From positions 1-64,000 of the IMG/VR virus record IMGVR_UViG_3300045911_000130: a DNA stretch of 64,000 nt; one strand, 5' to 3'. The position numbers were made by a program, and so were the translations under genes. Positions 39,913-47,144 of this stretch are shown one piece after another; within the stretch, counting starts at the first letter, position 1; each line of letters begins with the position of its first letter. The notes under the pieces are model-generated. The model made no database searches and had not been told where the DNA came from. It saw nothing but the letters and a program-made list of their open reading frames with translations. The stretch is from a virus.

Positions 39913-39976
39913 CAGTACTGTTTTGCATCTTGACTTGTACTGATGGGTTGACAGATACTTGTGACGGAACTATATG
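39913..39976 (+). promoter_or_regulatory. Strong sigma70 promoter before head genes
   Basis: TTGACA (39948-39953) and TATATG (39971-39976) are separated by 17 bases. Upstream are CAGTACTG (39913-39920) and TTGTACTG (39935-39942), related to TAGTACT and arranged as a direct repeat. The mRNA would start near 39983 and serve the scaffold/capsid genes, which need high expression. Confidence 0.72.
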
Positions 39977-40023
39977 GCGTACACCCATTACAGGGTAGAG
40001 CCGTAACGAAAGAAAGGCGAAGC

Positions 40024-40140
40024 ATGAAACGGAATTCCAAACATGCCGATGCCGCTCAGGACCGAAAGCTGATTCGGGAAATGATGAATGAGCGCGGAAC
40101 CAAACGCCCCGCAAAGGGCAAGCGAGTTCCGAAGCGCTAA
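40024..40140 (+). CDS. Small basic protein (38 aa)
   Basis: ATG 40024 is preceded by AAAGAAAGGCG. The product MKRNSKHADAAQDRKLIREM ends in a basic GTKRPAKGKRVPKR, so nucleic-acid or capsid binding is possible. It is the first gene after the sigma70 promoter. Its function is unknown. Confidence 0.6.
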   Translation: MKRNSKHADAAQDRKLIREMMNERGTKRPAKGKRVPKR

Positions 40141-40167
40141 TCATCGATCAAGACCAAGGAGGTCCAT

Positions 40168-40446
40168 GTGGCTGACAACAATATGCAAGTCATCGGTGAC
40201 AAGGAAAAGTTGAAAAACGAACCGCGCACCGTAACCCCGACGCCGTTCAGCGGCGGCAAAATGCAGGCGGTTGGTGACACGATCTCGCAGATGAAGGATA
40301 CGCCGGTGAGTATGGCTCCAAAGGCGTTTGCCGGTGGGACCATTCAGAAGGTCGGCAGCGACGTTGCGTTGAAAGACACTCCTCGTCACGGCTGGCAAAG
40401 CTTTGACACGCCAATGTCTCAGCGAGCAATCAAACAGAGCAAGTAA
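40168..40446 (+). CDS. Hypothetical small head-region protein
   Basis: A 92-aa protein from GTG 40168, with AAGGAGG at ideal distance. It contains two internal repeats, VTPTPFSGGKMQAVGDTISQ and MAPKAFAGGTIQKVGSDVAL, of the type P-x-x-F-x-G-G-x-x-Q-x-V-G. A repeated short motif suggests a small oligomeric head or decoration component. Confidence 0.65.
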   Translation: MADNNMQVIGDKEKLKNEPRTVTPTPFSGGKMQAVGDTISQMKDTPVSMAPKAFAGGTIQKVGSDVALKDTPRHGWQSFDTPMSQRAIKQSK

Positions 40447-40462
40447 GCCTCAGGGGTGATTT

Positions 40463-40852
40463 ATGGCGATGAATGATTTTGGCGCAACCGGCCCAAACCC
40501 TCCCCAGCCTCCGAATCTGCGTCAGGGCATGAGCGCAATGGGACAATTTGCGGCTGGGATGCCCGCCGCCGGTAGTGGCATTGCTGGAGCGGCCCCCGCA
40601 GAGACGCTGCAATTTGCAATGGCCTCCCTTGCCAATGTCGAAAGCGAACTAAGCAAGGTAGCTCAAATTTTGGTAGTAGAAAAACCGGAAGTAATTCCGT
40701 TGCTGAAGATGATGGCGCAAGCGGGCCAGCAGCTTAAGCAAGCGTTGGGTGGTCAACAAACACAAGGCGGCATTGGGCAAGGCGCGTCGGCTCCGGCGGG
40801 ATCTCCAGGTGAGGCTCCGGCGGGCGCGGCTTCTTCCATGCAAATGGCGTAG
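40463..40852 (+). CDS. Hypothetical head-region protein
   Basis: A 129-aa protein; AGGGGTGA precedes ATG 40463. Pro/Gly/Ala-rich N- and C-termini flank a helical centre (LANVESELSKVAQILVVEKP, LLKMMAQAGQQLKQALGG). It probably belongs to head assembly by position. Confidence 0.65.
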   Translation: MAMNDFGATGPNPPQPPNLRQGMSAMGQFAAGMPAAGSGIAGAAPAETLQFAMASLANVESELSKVAQILVVEKPEVIPLLKMMAQAGQQLKQALGGQQTQGGIGQGASAPAGSPGEAPAGAASSMQMA

Positions 40853-40897
40853 GCGCAAGAGCGTTTGCCTTAGCCGTGTCCGCCGGAGGTGGAGACG

Positions 40898-41746
40898 TTG
40901 GCAGGAAATGGATTCGCAGACATCCTAGGTTTGATTGCAGACGAAAGCGAAAGGGTTCAATTCGAGCAAATCGTAAGCAAGTATCCGCAGGTCAAGGAAG
41001 GTTTTCTACGGCAAGAAGATTACAGCCGTAAGTTGGCCGAAACCGAAGAGCAGCGGAAATACGCTGAGGCGTGGGACATCTGGAAGCAGAACAACTGGCT
41101 TGCAGATCATAACATGACAAAGCAGCAATACGAAGCATTGCTGGAGAATGAGGCCCTGAGGCAACAATTACAGAAAGCGGGAGAACCAATGGATTTTGCA
41201 CAACTTGACAAGTACCTTGGCGAGAAAGGGTACGTTGCGAAGAAAGACGTAGAAGAGTTACTGGCGACTAAGGAGCCTGAGGTGGAGCAACTGGTGGACG
41301 GTCGATATGCGGCGCTGAGCGCGGTCATGTCGAAAACGATGCCTCTCGTTGTGAAGCATTTGAAGGAATTCGACGAAGCGCTCGATGTGGACGCGATGTA
41401 CGCAAATGCGGTGAAGCTGGGTATCAATGATCCTGACGCAGCCTACAATGCGTATGTGTCCGACCGCCGTGCTGAACGCATGAAGCAGGATCACGAGAAA
41501 GCCGTCAACGAAGCATTTGAGCGCGGTAAGCAGACCGTGCAGCAGCAGATCGCAATGGGCGCGGAAGGCCGGATGCCTGTCGATCTCAATGGTCCCGAAA
41601 TGGGCCACTTGCAGAACTCCTTAAGTCAGACCCCGACCGACGCTGAAAAAGCGGCGAACGTGGTTCCTGAGAACGTCGAGCTTGGCAAAGGCGTGTCGCG
41701 TTTTGTGGCCGCTCATTTCCGCCAAAAAGAAGCCGGAGCCAGCTAA
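40898..41746 (+). CDS. Putative scaffolding protein
   Basis: A 282-aa protein; TTG 40898 with GGAGG eight bases upstream is preferred to GTG 40889, which lies inside that site. It is highly charged and helical (QIVSKYPQVKEGFLRQEDYS, RAERMKQDHEKAVNEAFERG). The gene sits directly before the capsid gene. These are the classic features of an internal scaffold, which guides capsid assembly and is then lost. Confidence 0.75.
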   Translation: MAGNGFADILGLIADESERVQFEQIVSKYPQVKEGFLRQEDYSRKLAETEEQRKYAEAWDIWKQNNWLADHNMTKQQYEALLENEALRQQLQKAGEPMDFAQLDKYLGEKGYVAKKDVEELLATKEPEVEQLVDGRYAALSAVMSKTMPLVVKHLKEFDEALDVDAMYANAVKLGINDPDAAYNAYVSDRRAERMKQDHEKAVNEAFERGKQTVQQQIAMGAEGRMPVDLNGPEMGHLQNSLSQTPTDAEKAANVVPENVELGKGVSRFVAAHFRQKEAGAS

Positions 41747-41791
41747 GCTTACGCAAGGCGTAGCTTCGGTCTTCACCGCCGTAATTGGCGG
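41745..41791 (+). repeat. Two hairpins in the capsid leader
   Basis: AAGCTTACGC-aag-GCGTAGCTT (41745-41766, one bulge) and CCGCC-N6-GGCGG (41776-41791) can fold in the 68-base gap before the capsid gene, just upstream of AGGAG. They could stabilise the capsid mRNA or act as an RNase processing site; there is no T-run for termination. Confidence 0.5.
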
Positions 41792-41814
41792 AATTGAACA
41801 AATAGGAGAATACG

Positions 41815-42882
41815 ATGCCTCTGGCTATCACCGAAGTGAACGCCTTGACAAATCTGTATATTGTCCCCCGGACAACGGATTTGATTTTCAAGAACGATCC
41901 TCTCCTGACTCGCTTGATGAACCGCCGTATGGTGCGCTTCGATGGCGGTCAGTTGATCCAACGCCCACTGATCTACGCCGAACTCAACGGCGATTTCTTT
42001 CTCCGCGGCGACACCTTCAATATCGCCTACGTGCCCACCGACACGGCACTGCAAGTGCCGATGAAGTATGCGTATGTCAACATTACGCTGTACGGCACCG
42101 ATGACGTGTTGAATCGTGGCCCCGAAGCGGTCTTTTCTCAGGTTGAGACGAAGATGCTCAATGCCTCCTTGCGGATGGCGAAGGTGCTCTCGACTAACCT
42201 GTACAAAGACGGTCAATCCGATGCTGCCGCTGTGACCGCCTCCGGCGGTGTGCTCAGCACCTCCAATGCCTTCGCCGGGCTCTTGGCCTGGGTCGATGAC
42301 GGTAACTCCGGTTCGGGCTACCCGACCGCTACCGGCGTCACCAAGTCCTTCCCCTCTGTGGGTGGCATTACCCGCAACGACATTACGGCGACACCCTCAT
42401 CCGGCACTGCCACTCCGAACGCCAACATTGGCGGTCTTAATGCATATACCAACCGTGCGTTTACGACCTTCCAGCTTTCGGAAGTGCAAAACGCCTACGG
42501 GAAAGCATGGTTTGGCAACGACTTCCCCGACTTGCTGATCGGGCAGCAAAATGGTTGGGACAAGTTCTGGCAGAGCACTCAGCCACTCCAGCGCTACATG
42601 GACGACAAATCCGACGTGGCGAAGGTGGGTTTCCAGACGCTCCGATTCAACAGCAGCGAAGTGGTCATCTCCAAGTACGCTCCTGAGCAGGTCATGTTTG
42701 GCCTGAACACGAATTACCTGGAGTTTTACGTCACCACGAATCCGAAGTTCCAGTTCGGCTTCACCGGCTTCAAGGAAGCGCAGAACTCGGTTGACGTGTC
42801 GGGCCAGTTCTTGTTCTCGGGCAACCTTGTTGTCCCCAACCCGCGCACCTGCTTCAAGCTAATCGGGAGTGCGCTCGCCTAA
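41815..42882 (+). CDS. Major capsid protein
   Basis: A 355-aa protein; AGGAG precedes ATG 41815. MPLAITEVNALTNLYIVPRT and FKNDPLLTRLMNRRMVRFDG, with a long mid-domain rich in Gly/Asn/Thr (ITATPSSGTATPNANIGG) and a C-terminal VISKYAPEQVMFGLNTNYLE, match phage capsid proteins of the HK97-like fold. Position after scaffold and portal supports it. No clear prohead protease gene is adjacent. Confidence 0.88.
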   Translation: MPLAITEVNALTNLYIVPRTTDLIFKNDPLLTRLMNRRMVRFDGGQLIQRPLIYAELNGDFFLRGDTFNIAYVPTDTALQVPMKYAYVNITLYGTDDVLNRGPEAVFSQVETKMLNASLRMAKVLSTNLYKDGQSDAAAVTASGGVLSTSNAFAGLLAWVDDGNSGSGYPTATGVTKSFPSVGGITRNDITATPSSGTATPNANIGGLNAYTNRAFTTFQLSEVQNAYGKAWFGNDFPDLLIGQQNGWDKFWQSTQPLQRYMDDKSDVAKVGFQTLRFNSSEVVISKYAPEQVMFGLNTNYLEFYVTTNPKFQFGFTGFKEAQNSVDVSGQFLFSGNLVVPNPRTCFKLIGSALA

Positions 42883-42922
42883 GGGCGGCAGCTAACCAAG
42901 CAAGGAAAGAGAGAAAACAGAA

Positions 42923-43390
42923 ATGGCACTTCCCACCAATCCCCCACTCCCGGCAATCAACTATGGCAGCGGCGTGCCGACAGAGGGTTACTGGGCGCAG
43001 GGGCAAATCATCATCAATGTTCAAGCCGAAGCGGGCGATGCAATTGGATGGGTCTGCACGGCAGCCGGTACTCCCGGCTCCTGGGTAGCTCTCGGATTTG
43101 CTCAGCCCACGACGCTCACTACGGTTTCCAGTTCGGGCTCGACGCTGGCGTCCGGTTCGCGCTACAACTTGCTGACATCCACCACGGCATCTTCGTACAC
43201 GCTCCCGGCGGCTGGCTCGCAGGGCGCAGGCACAGTGCTTACTGTGCTGAACGCCGGTGGCGCATCGGCAGTCACGTTGGCGGCTCCATCCGGCAACACG
43301 ATTGTTGGTGGCCCTGTGTTGACGACCGTTGCGAATGCTCGCTTGAGCGTTCTCAGTGACGGCAACACGACTTGGTACAACGTCAGCTAA
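42923..43390 (+). CDS. Capsid decoration-like protein
   Basis: A 155-aa protein with a strong purine-rich ribosome site. GYWAQGQIIINVQAEAGDAI, GWVCTAAGTPGSWV and the beta-rich C-terminal part (TLPAAGSQGAGTVLTVLNAG) resemble head-fibre or decoration proteins. A paralog follows at 43450. A strong hairpin separates them. Confidence 0.68.
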   Translation: MALPTNPPLPAINYGSGVPTEGYWAQGQIIINVQAEAGDAIGWVCTAAGTPGSWVALGFAQPTTLTTVSSSGSTLASGSRYNLLTSTTASSYTLPAAGSQGAGTVLTVLNAGGASAVTLAAPSGNTIVGGPVLTTVANARLSVLSDGNTTWYNVS

Positions 43391-43405
43391 CAAAGGAGTT
43401 GAGCG

Positions 43406-43435
43406 CCTGAGGTGGGGCTTAGGCCCCGCCTCAGG
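43406..43435 (+). terminator. 13-bp hairpin between paralogs (no U-tract)
   Basis: CCTGAGGTGGGGC-ttag-GCCCCGCCTCAGG forms a 13-bp stem with one G-U pair and a tetraloop, but no T-run follows. It may reduce read-through after the capsid and first decoration gene or protect their mRNA 3' end. Confidence 0.55.
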
Positions 43436-43449
43436 TCTCGCAAAGAAAC

Positions 43450-43926
43450 ATGGCACTCAACGTCTTTAATCTTCCACTCACTCCGAATCAGCCGACGCCG
43501 GTAATCCGGTTCGCTGATTCGACGCCAACCGAGACTGGGCTGAACCTTGGCGACATCATCATCAATACGGCTTGCGGTCCTGGTGAAGCAATCGGCTGGA
43601 TTTGCACCGATCCCGCTTCCCCTAGTTTCACGCCTATCGCCGTAGGTGGACTTACCGGTCCAGTGCAAGCAAAAACGGCGGCGGGAACGATAACGGATTT
43701 TCCGGGCATCGTTACCGTGTCGGGTTTTGCGGGGAACCTAACCTTGGCTTCTCCGACTGTTTTTTCTGGTGGCTTTCAGCAGGCCATCTTGGCTTTAACG
43801 ACGCATTCGGTTACGTTGGTGGCACCATCCGGCGCTTCTATTGTTGGCCTGAATGCGGCCATAACAAGCAACACGGCTGCCGCAAAGGTTGTTCCGGTCG
43901 GCACCATTTGGTATCGGCTTCAGTAA
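43450..43926 (+). CDS. Capsid decoration-like protein, paralog
   Basis: A 158-aa protein. GLNLGDIIINTACGPGEAIG, WICTDPASPSF and the repeated beta C-terminal part align by eye with the 42923 product (QIIIN, GDAIGWVCT), showing duplication. Asn/Thr-rich, no other motif. The start ATG 43450 lies 60 bases after the upstream stop. Confidence 0.65.
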   Translation: MALNVFNLPLTPNQPTPVIRFADSTPTETGLNLGDIIINTACGPGEAIGWICTDPASPSFTPIAVGGLTGPVQAKTAAGTITDFPGIVTVSGFAGNLTLASPTVFSGGFQQAILALTTHSVTLVAPSGASIVGLNAAITSNTAAAKVVPVGTIWYRLQ

Positions 43927-43953
43927 TCAGCAGTAAGGATATGGGAGGCGCAT

Positions 43954-45102
43954 TTGCAATACCAGGAAACATTGGCAAGCATGGTCGGACACGTCCGGCG
44001 TTTCAAGCCAAATGCGCCTCCTGATCTAACCCGCGATTGGCTAAATTACAGCCAGCGAACCATTATCAACCGCCGCCCGCAATGGGCTGGTCTTTTCAAG
44101 CACGCAACAATTTACCTGCCAAACGTCTACGACACCGGGCAAGTCGAACTTATCACGAACTCGAACTTGATGCTCGGCACCAATACGGATTGGCCGGTAA
44201 CAGACTACATTTCCACGTCTATTCCGGCTGGTGTAGCGCAGCCCGGCGGCCAGTGGGTGACACCGGCTTCGATGGACAACATCGACGATAATTCATGCCT
44301 GTATGTTGGTGACGGCGAGACGTACCCGGAAATCGTTCCGGTCCGCAAAGTCAACCAAACTCAGTTCTACGCTGTTTTTAAGTATCCGAAAAATCAAAAC
44401 ACTCTTGTTTGGCAAAGCAGCTTGGTTCATCGCCAACTTCGCATGACTGAGCGCAATCCGATTTACAACATTATTGCGGTAACATCGGATTCTATCGCCG
44501 TTTTGGATAAGCCCTGGAGTGGCGCATCCGGTGCTGCAATGTCTTACCAAATCGTGAAAATGTATATCACGATTGCGAGCGATTGCAAGTCGGTTATGTC
44601 TTGCATTGATCCCATTCGTGGTATCCAGATGGAAGTCAACGTCCCTCAGGCTCGCGTCAATGCGGCGGACCCTTGGCGGCAAAGCGTCAACACGCCTATC
44701 TGGCTGTGCAATAACTACCCCAATATCAACGGCAACGAAACCCAAGAAGTCTATCCTCCGCCGACGACTTCACGCCAACTGAACATCATGTACCAGCAGG
44801 AATGGCCGGACATGAGGGCGCAGAGCGATATCCCGTTGCCTTTTGTCGCGCCAAATGTTTTGGTTTGGGGTGCACTTTCGCACGCCTTACGGCACAAGGC
44901 TGAAGTCAACGACCCCTACTATGATCCGCGCATGGCAGCGGAATATGAGCGCCAATTTGAAAACGGCATCAAGGATGCCATGTACGCCGATGATTACAAG
45001 GCGCAAATGGCCTATTCCTGGCAGTATGAATCGCTGTATGGATTTGGAGGCGCTGATTGGTGGCGAGCCCATGATGCCGATGTCTATTACGGAAACGTCT
45101 AA
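43954..45102 (+). CDS. Putative head-tail connector/structural protein
   Basis: A 382-aa protein from TTG 43954, with GGGAGG at 5 bases. RDWLNYSQRTIINRRPQWAG near the start, then IWLCNNYPNINGNETQEVYP and a C-terminal GGADWWRAHDADVYYGNV. It is structurally plausible as an adaptor between portal and tail; the family is not recognised. It ends before a triple GAGGTAAC repeat. Confidence 0.68.
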   Translation: MQYQETLASMVGHVRRFKPNAPPDLTRDWLNYSQRTIINRRPQWAGLFKHATIYLPNVYDTGQVELITNSNLMLGTNTDWPVTDYISTSIPAGVAQPGGQWVTPASMDNIDDNSCLYVGDGETYPEIVPVRKVNQTQFYAVFKYPKNQNTLVWQSSLVHRQLRMTERNPIYNIIAVTSDSIAVLDKPWSGASGAAMSYQIVKMYITIASDCKSVMSCIDPIRGIQMEVNVPQARVNAADPWRQSVNTPIWLCNNYPNINGNETQEVYPPPTTSRQLNIMYQQEWPDMRAQSDIPLPFVAPNVLVWGALSHALRHKAEVNDPYYDPRMAAEYERQFENGIKDAMYADDYKAQMAYSWQYESLYGFGGADWWRAHDADVYYGNV

Positions 45103-45128
45103 GAGGTAACCAGAGGTAACGAGGTAAC
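45103..45128 (+). repeat. Three GAGGTAAC repeats at a ribosome site
   Basis: GAGGTAAC occurs at 45103-45110, 45113-45120 and 45121-45128, just before ATG 45130. The last copy supplies the Shine-Dalgarno; the others probably arose by slippage and could act as stand-by sites. Confidence 0.7.
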
Positions 45129-45129
45129 A

Positions 45130-45393
45130 ATGCGAAAAGCCGAAAAACCATGTCCTGATGATCTTCGCTCGAAGGCGATGACGCCGATTTTTACACCTGA
45201 CAATGCGTTGAATGACGCGGCCAAGATTCCTCAGATGCGGGAGGCAAGGCGCAACGAAATGGATTTGTGCGAGCCTATTCCCAATTCCATTTGGGAAAAC
45301 CGGTGTGACTTCAATCGCCGATTTGGCGGGGATGGGGGGGGTATGACGTTGGCGAAAGACAAGGATGACCCGAATGACCCCGGCTGTTGGTAA
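45130..45393 (+). CDS. Small hypothetical protein
   Basis: An 87-aa protein with charged residues (KIPQMREARRNEMDLCEPIP) and a Gly-rich stretch (RRFGGDGGGMTLAKDKDDPN). No family recognised. It overlaps the next gene by 20 bases. Confidence 0.6.
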   Translation: MRKAEKPCPDDLRSKAMTPIFTPDNALNDAAKIPQMREARRNEMDLCEPIPNSIWENRCDFNRRFGGDGGGMTLAKDKDDPNDPGCW

Positions 45394-45709
45394 GCTGTTC
45401 GCAGCAATTATCGAGGAAGTTCTAAAAAACAATTACAAGCCAGAGGATCTTCGGGCTTGGTCGAAGGCATTGGCTTTTGCCATGCTGGGCGGTTTCATTT
45501 CTGCTTTCATCACTGGCTTGAGTGATTATTCTGCTATTATCATGGGCGATTCGCACGCTTGGCAGCGACTTTTCCATATCGGGGTGGGTGGCGCGGTTGG
45601 AAGCGGCTGGGCATACTTAAAGAATCCAGTGCCAAGGCAACCCATAAAGGAGCAGGACGAGCCCGAAGATAAGGACGCGCAATGCCCCAAGTTACCCTTG
45701 AAGAACTGA
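45374..45709 (+). CDS. Two-TM small protein, holin candidate
   Basis: A 111-aa protein; ATG 45374 with AAGG nine bases upstream is preferred to 45365. Two hydrophobic segments, ALAFAMLGGFISAFITGL and FHIGVGGAVGSGWAYL, are separated by a short polar loop, and the C-terminus is charged (KEQDEPEDKDAQC). The AYLKN-P pattern resembles small phage membrane proteins annotated as holin-like. If a holin, it would permeabilise the inner membrane; evidence is topological only. Confidence 0.6.
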   Translation: MTPAVGKLFAAIIEEVLKNNYKPEDLRAWSKALAFAMLGGFISAFITGLSDYSAIIMGDSHAWQRLFHIGVGGAVGSGWAYLKNPVPRQPIKEQDEPEDKDAQCPKLPLKN

Positions 45710-46329
45710 TAGAAGAAGTATATGACCGCGTTGAAAATAATCGAATCTTTTATCCTCGCGATGAAGTTGTCGATGTTATCAATGAGGGCATTTGCATTTT
45801 CAATTTGTTCATCGGGTTTCTTCAGGCCACAGTCGATCTTCCAGGATTGACCGTCGCCGGTCGCGTCATCTACGACGTTCCGGCTCCCATCATCATTCCC
45901 ATCCGCATCCAATACGAAGGGCGCATGTTGGAGCCATGGGCTACTGGCAATATCGGATATACCATCCCGGACTGGATGCAAAAAACCTCGGCAATGGAAG
46001 GGTATCCGCCTCAGCATTGGGTTCCAATCGGCATCAATAAGTTTGGGTTGCATCCCGCAGATTCGGAGGGCGGGCGAGTAGTCAGCATTACTGGCATCAT
46101 CGAGCCCACTCCGCTTGTCGATGATGATGACGTGATTCAGTTCCCGATAGAAGTAGGTAATAGCTTCTCGGACTATTGCGCTCATGTGCTGCAATTGGAC
46201 GAAGGCGGAATGACATTCAAAACATCGGAGGCTATTTACGATTCTTTCCTGGCTGATGTTTCGGCGCAGAGCTATCTTGCGACTTTGCGGCAACCTTACA
46301 AGAATTCTGTGATAAGGAATCCTAAGTGA
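45682..46329 (+). CDS. Putative adaptor/connector protein
   Basis: A 215-aa protein. MPQVTLEELIEEVYDRVENN, DEVVDVINEGICIFNLFIGF and later IGINKFGLHPADSEGG fit head-tail adaptor proteins that pack under the portal. It overlaps the membrane-protein gene by 28 bases and abuts the next gene. Confidence 0.65.
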   Translation: MPQVTLEELIEEVYDRVENNRIFYPRDEVVDVINEGICIFNLFIGFLQATVDLPGLTVAGRVIYDVPAPIIIPIRIQYEGRMLEPWATGNIGYTIPDWMQKTSAMEGYPPQHWVPIGINKFGLHPADSEGGRVVSITGIIEPTPLVDDDDVIQFPIEVGNSFSDYCAHVLQLDEGGMTFKTSEAIYDSFLADVSAQSYLATLRQPYKNSVIRNPK

Positions 46330-47144
46330 TGGCAACGCGAATTCGGTCTATCTATGTTTCAGTAATCCGGCCATTGCTTGAGCCCGATGGTTTGAATCTT
46401 GGCCTAATCTCCGAATCCAATATCATCAATCAAATTGGAATCGTTATCCAGGACTTTGTAGAAAAGGCTGGCCTCGTTAAGGGAATAGCGTGCCAGCAGG
46501 CGCGTTTGAATCAGGGGGTTTACACCGGTCCCAACAAGCTGAGTAACGTTGATGAAGTGTTCTACGACCAAAGCCAGTTGTTTGAAGATAACACGTTCCA
46601 AATCAGCAATGCGGATTACGATTGGGACCAAATGCTACCATCCAATCCTGAAAAGTACAGGGAGGATGAATTACTTCCAAAGCGGTTCGGCATTTATCCA
46701 AAGCCGCAAATGACAGGCCCGCAGTTCGCCACGAATCTCGGCAATCCCTTCTATGGGACTGTTGCAAATTTTGTTGCGGGATCTGAATTAACCTTGACGC
46801 CGCCTACGTCTGGATATGGCGTTATATCTAGAATCGCCGGTCCTTGTTACTTCGACACGCTTGGCGGAGGGTTTGGCACGTTGAGCGGCCTCAGCCTCAA
46901 TCGTCAAAACATCATGCAAGTTGGTACTGTGCAACCAACTTTTCAGGTGGCTCAACTTGAAGACATCATCACACAGATACCGGATTCGTTTTTGAAATAC
47001 ATACGGTACGGTGTGCTCCAACGTATCTTTGAGAATGACGCGGAACTCAAGGATACGATGCGGGCGAAGTATTGCGCTCGCCGCTACCGCGAAGGGATTG
47101 CGATTGCCTCGGCGGTTAATCGCGAGATCGTTGGCAACCAATGA
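46329..47144 (+). CDS. Putative connector/structural protein
   Basis: A 271-aa protein from ATG 46329; GTG 46326 is also in frame. MATRIRSIYVSVIRPLLEPD, DEVFYDQSQLFEDNTFQISN and IITQIPDSFLKYIRYGVLQR indicate a globular structural protein. It overlaps the giant gene by 4 bases (ATGA). Family not recognised. Confidence 0.65.
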   Translation: MATRIRSIYVSVIRPLLEPDGLNLGLISESNIINQIGIVIQDFVEKAGLVKGIACQQARLNQGVYTGPNKLSNVDEVFYDQSQLFEDNTFQISNADYDWDQMLPSNPEKYREDELLPKRFGIYPKPQMTGPQFATNLGNPFYGTVANFVAGSELTLTPPTSGYGVISRIAGPCYFDTLGGGFGTLSGLSLNRQNIMQVGTVQPTFQVAQLEDIITQIPDSFLKYIRYGVLQRIFENDAELKDTMRAKYCARRYREGIAIASAVNREIVGNQ

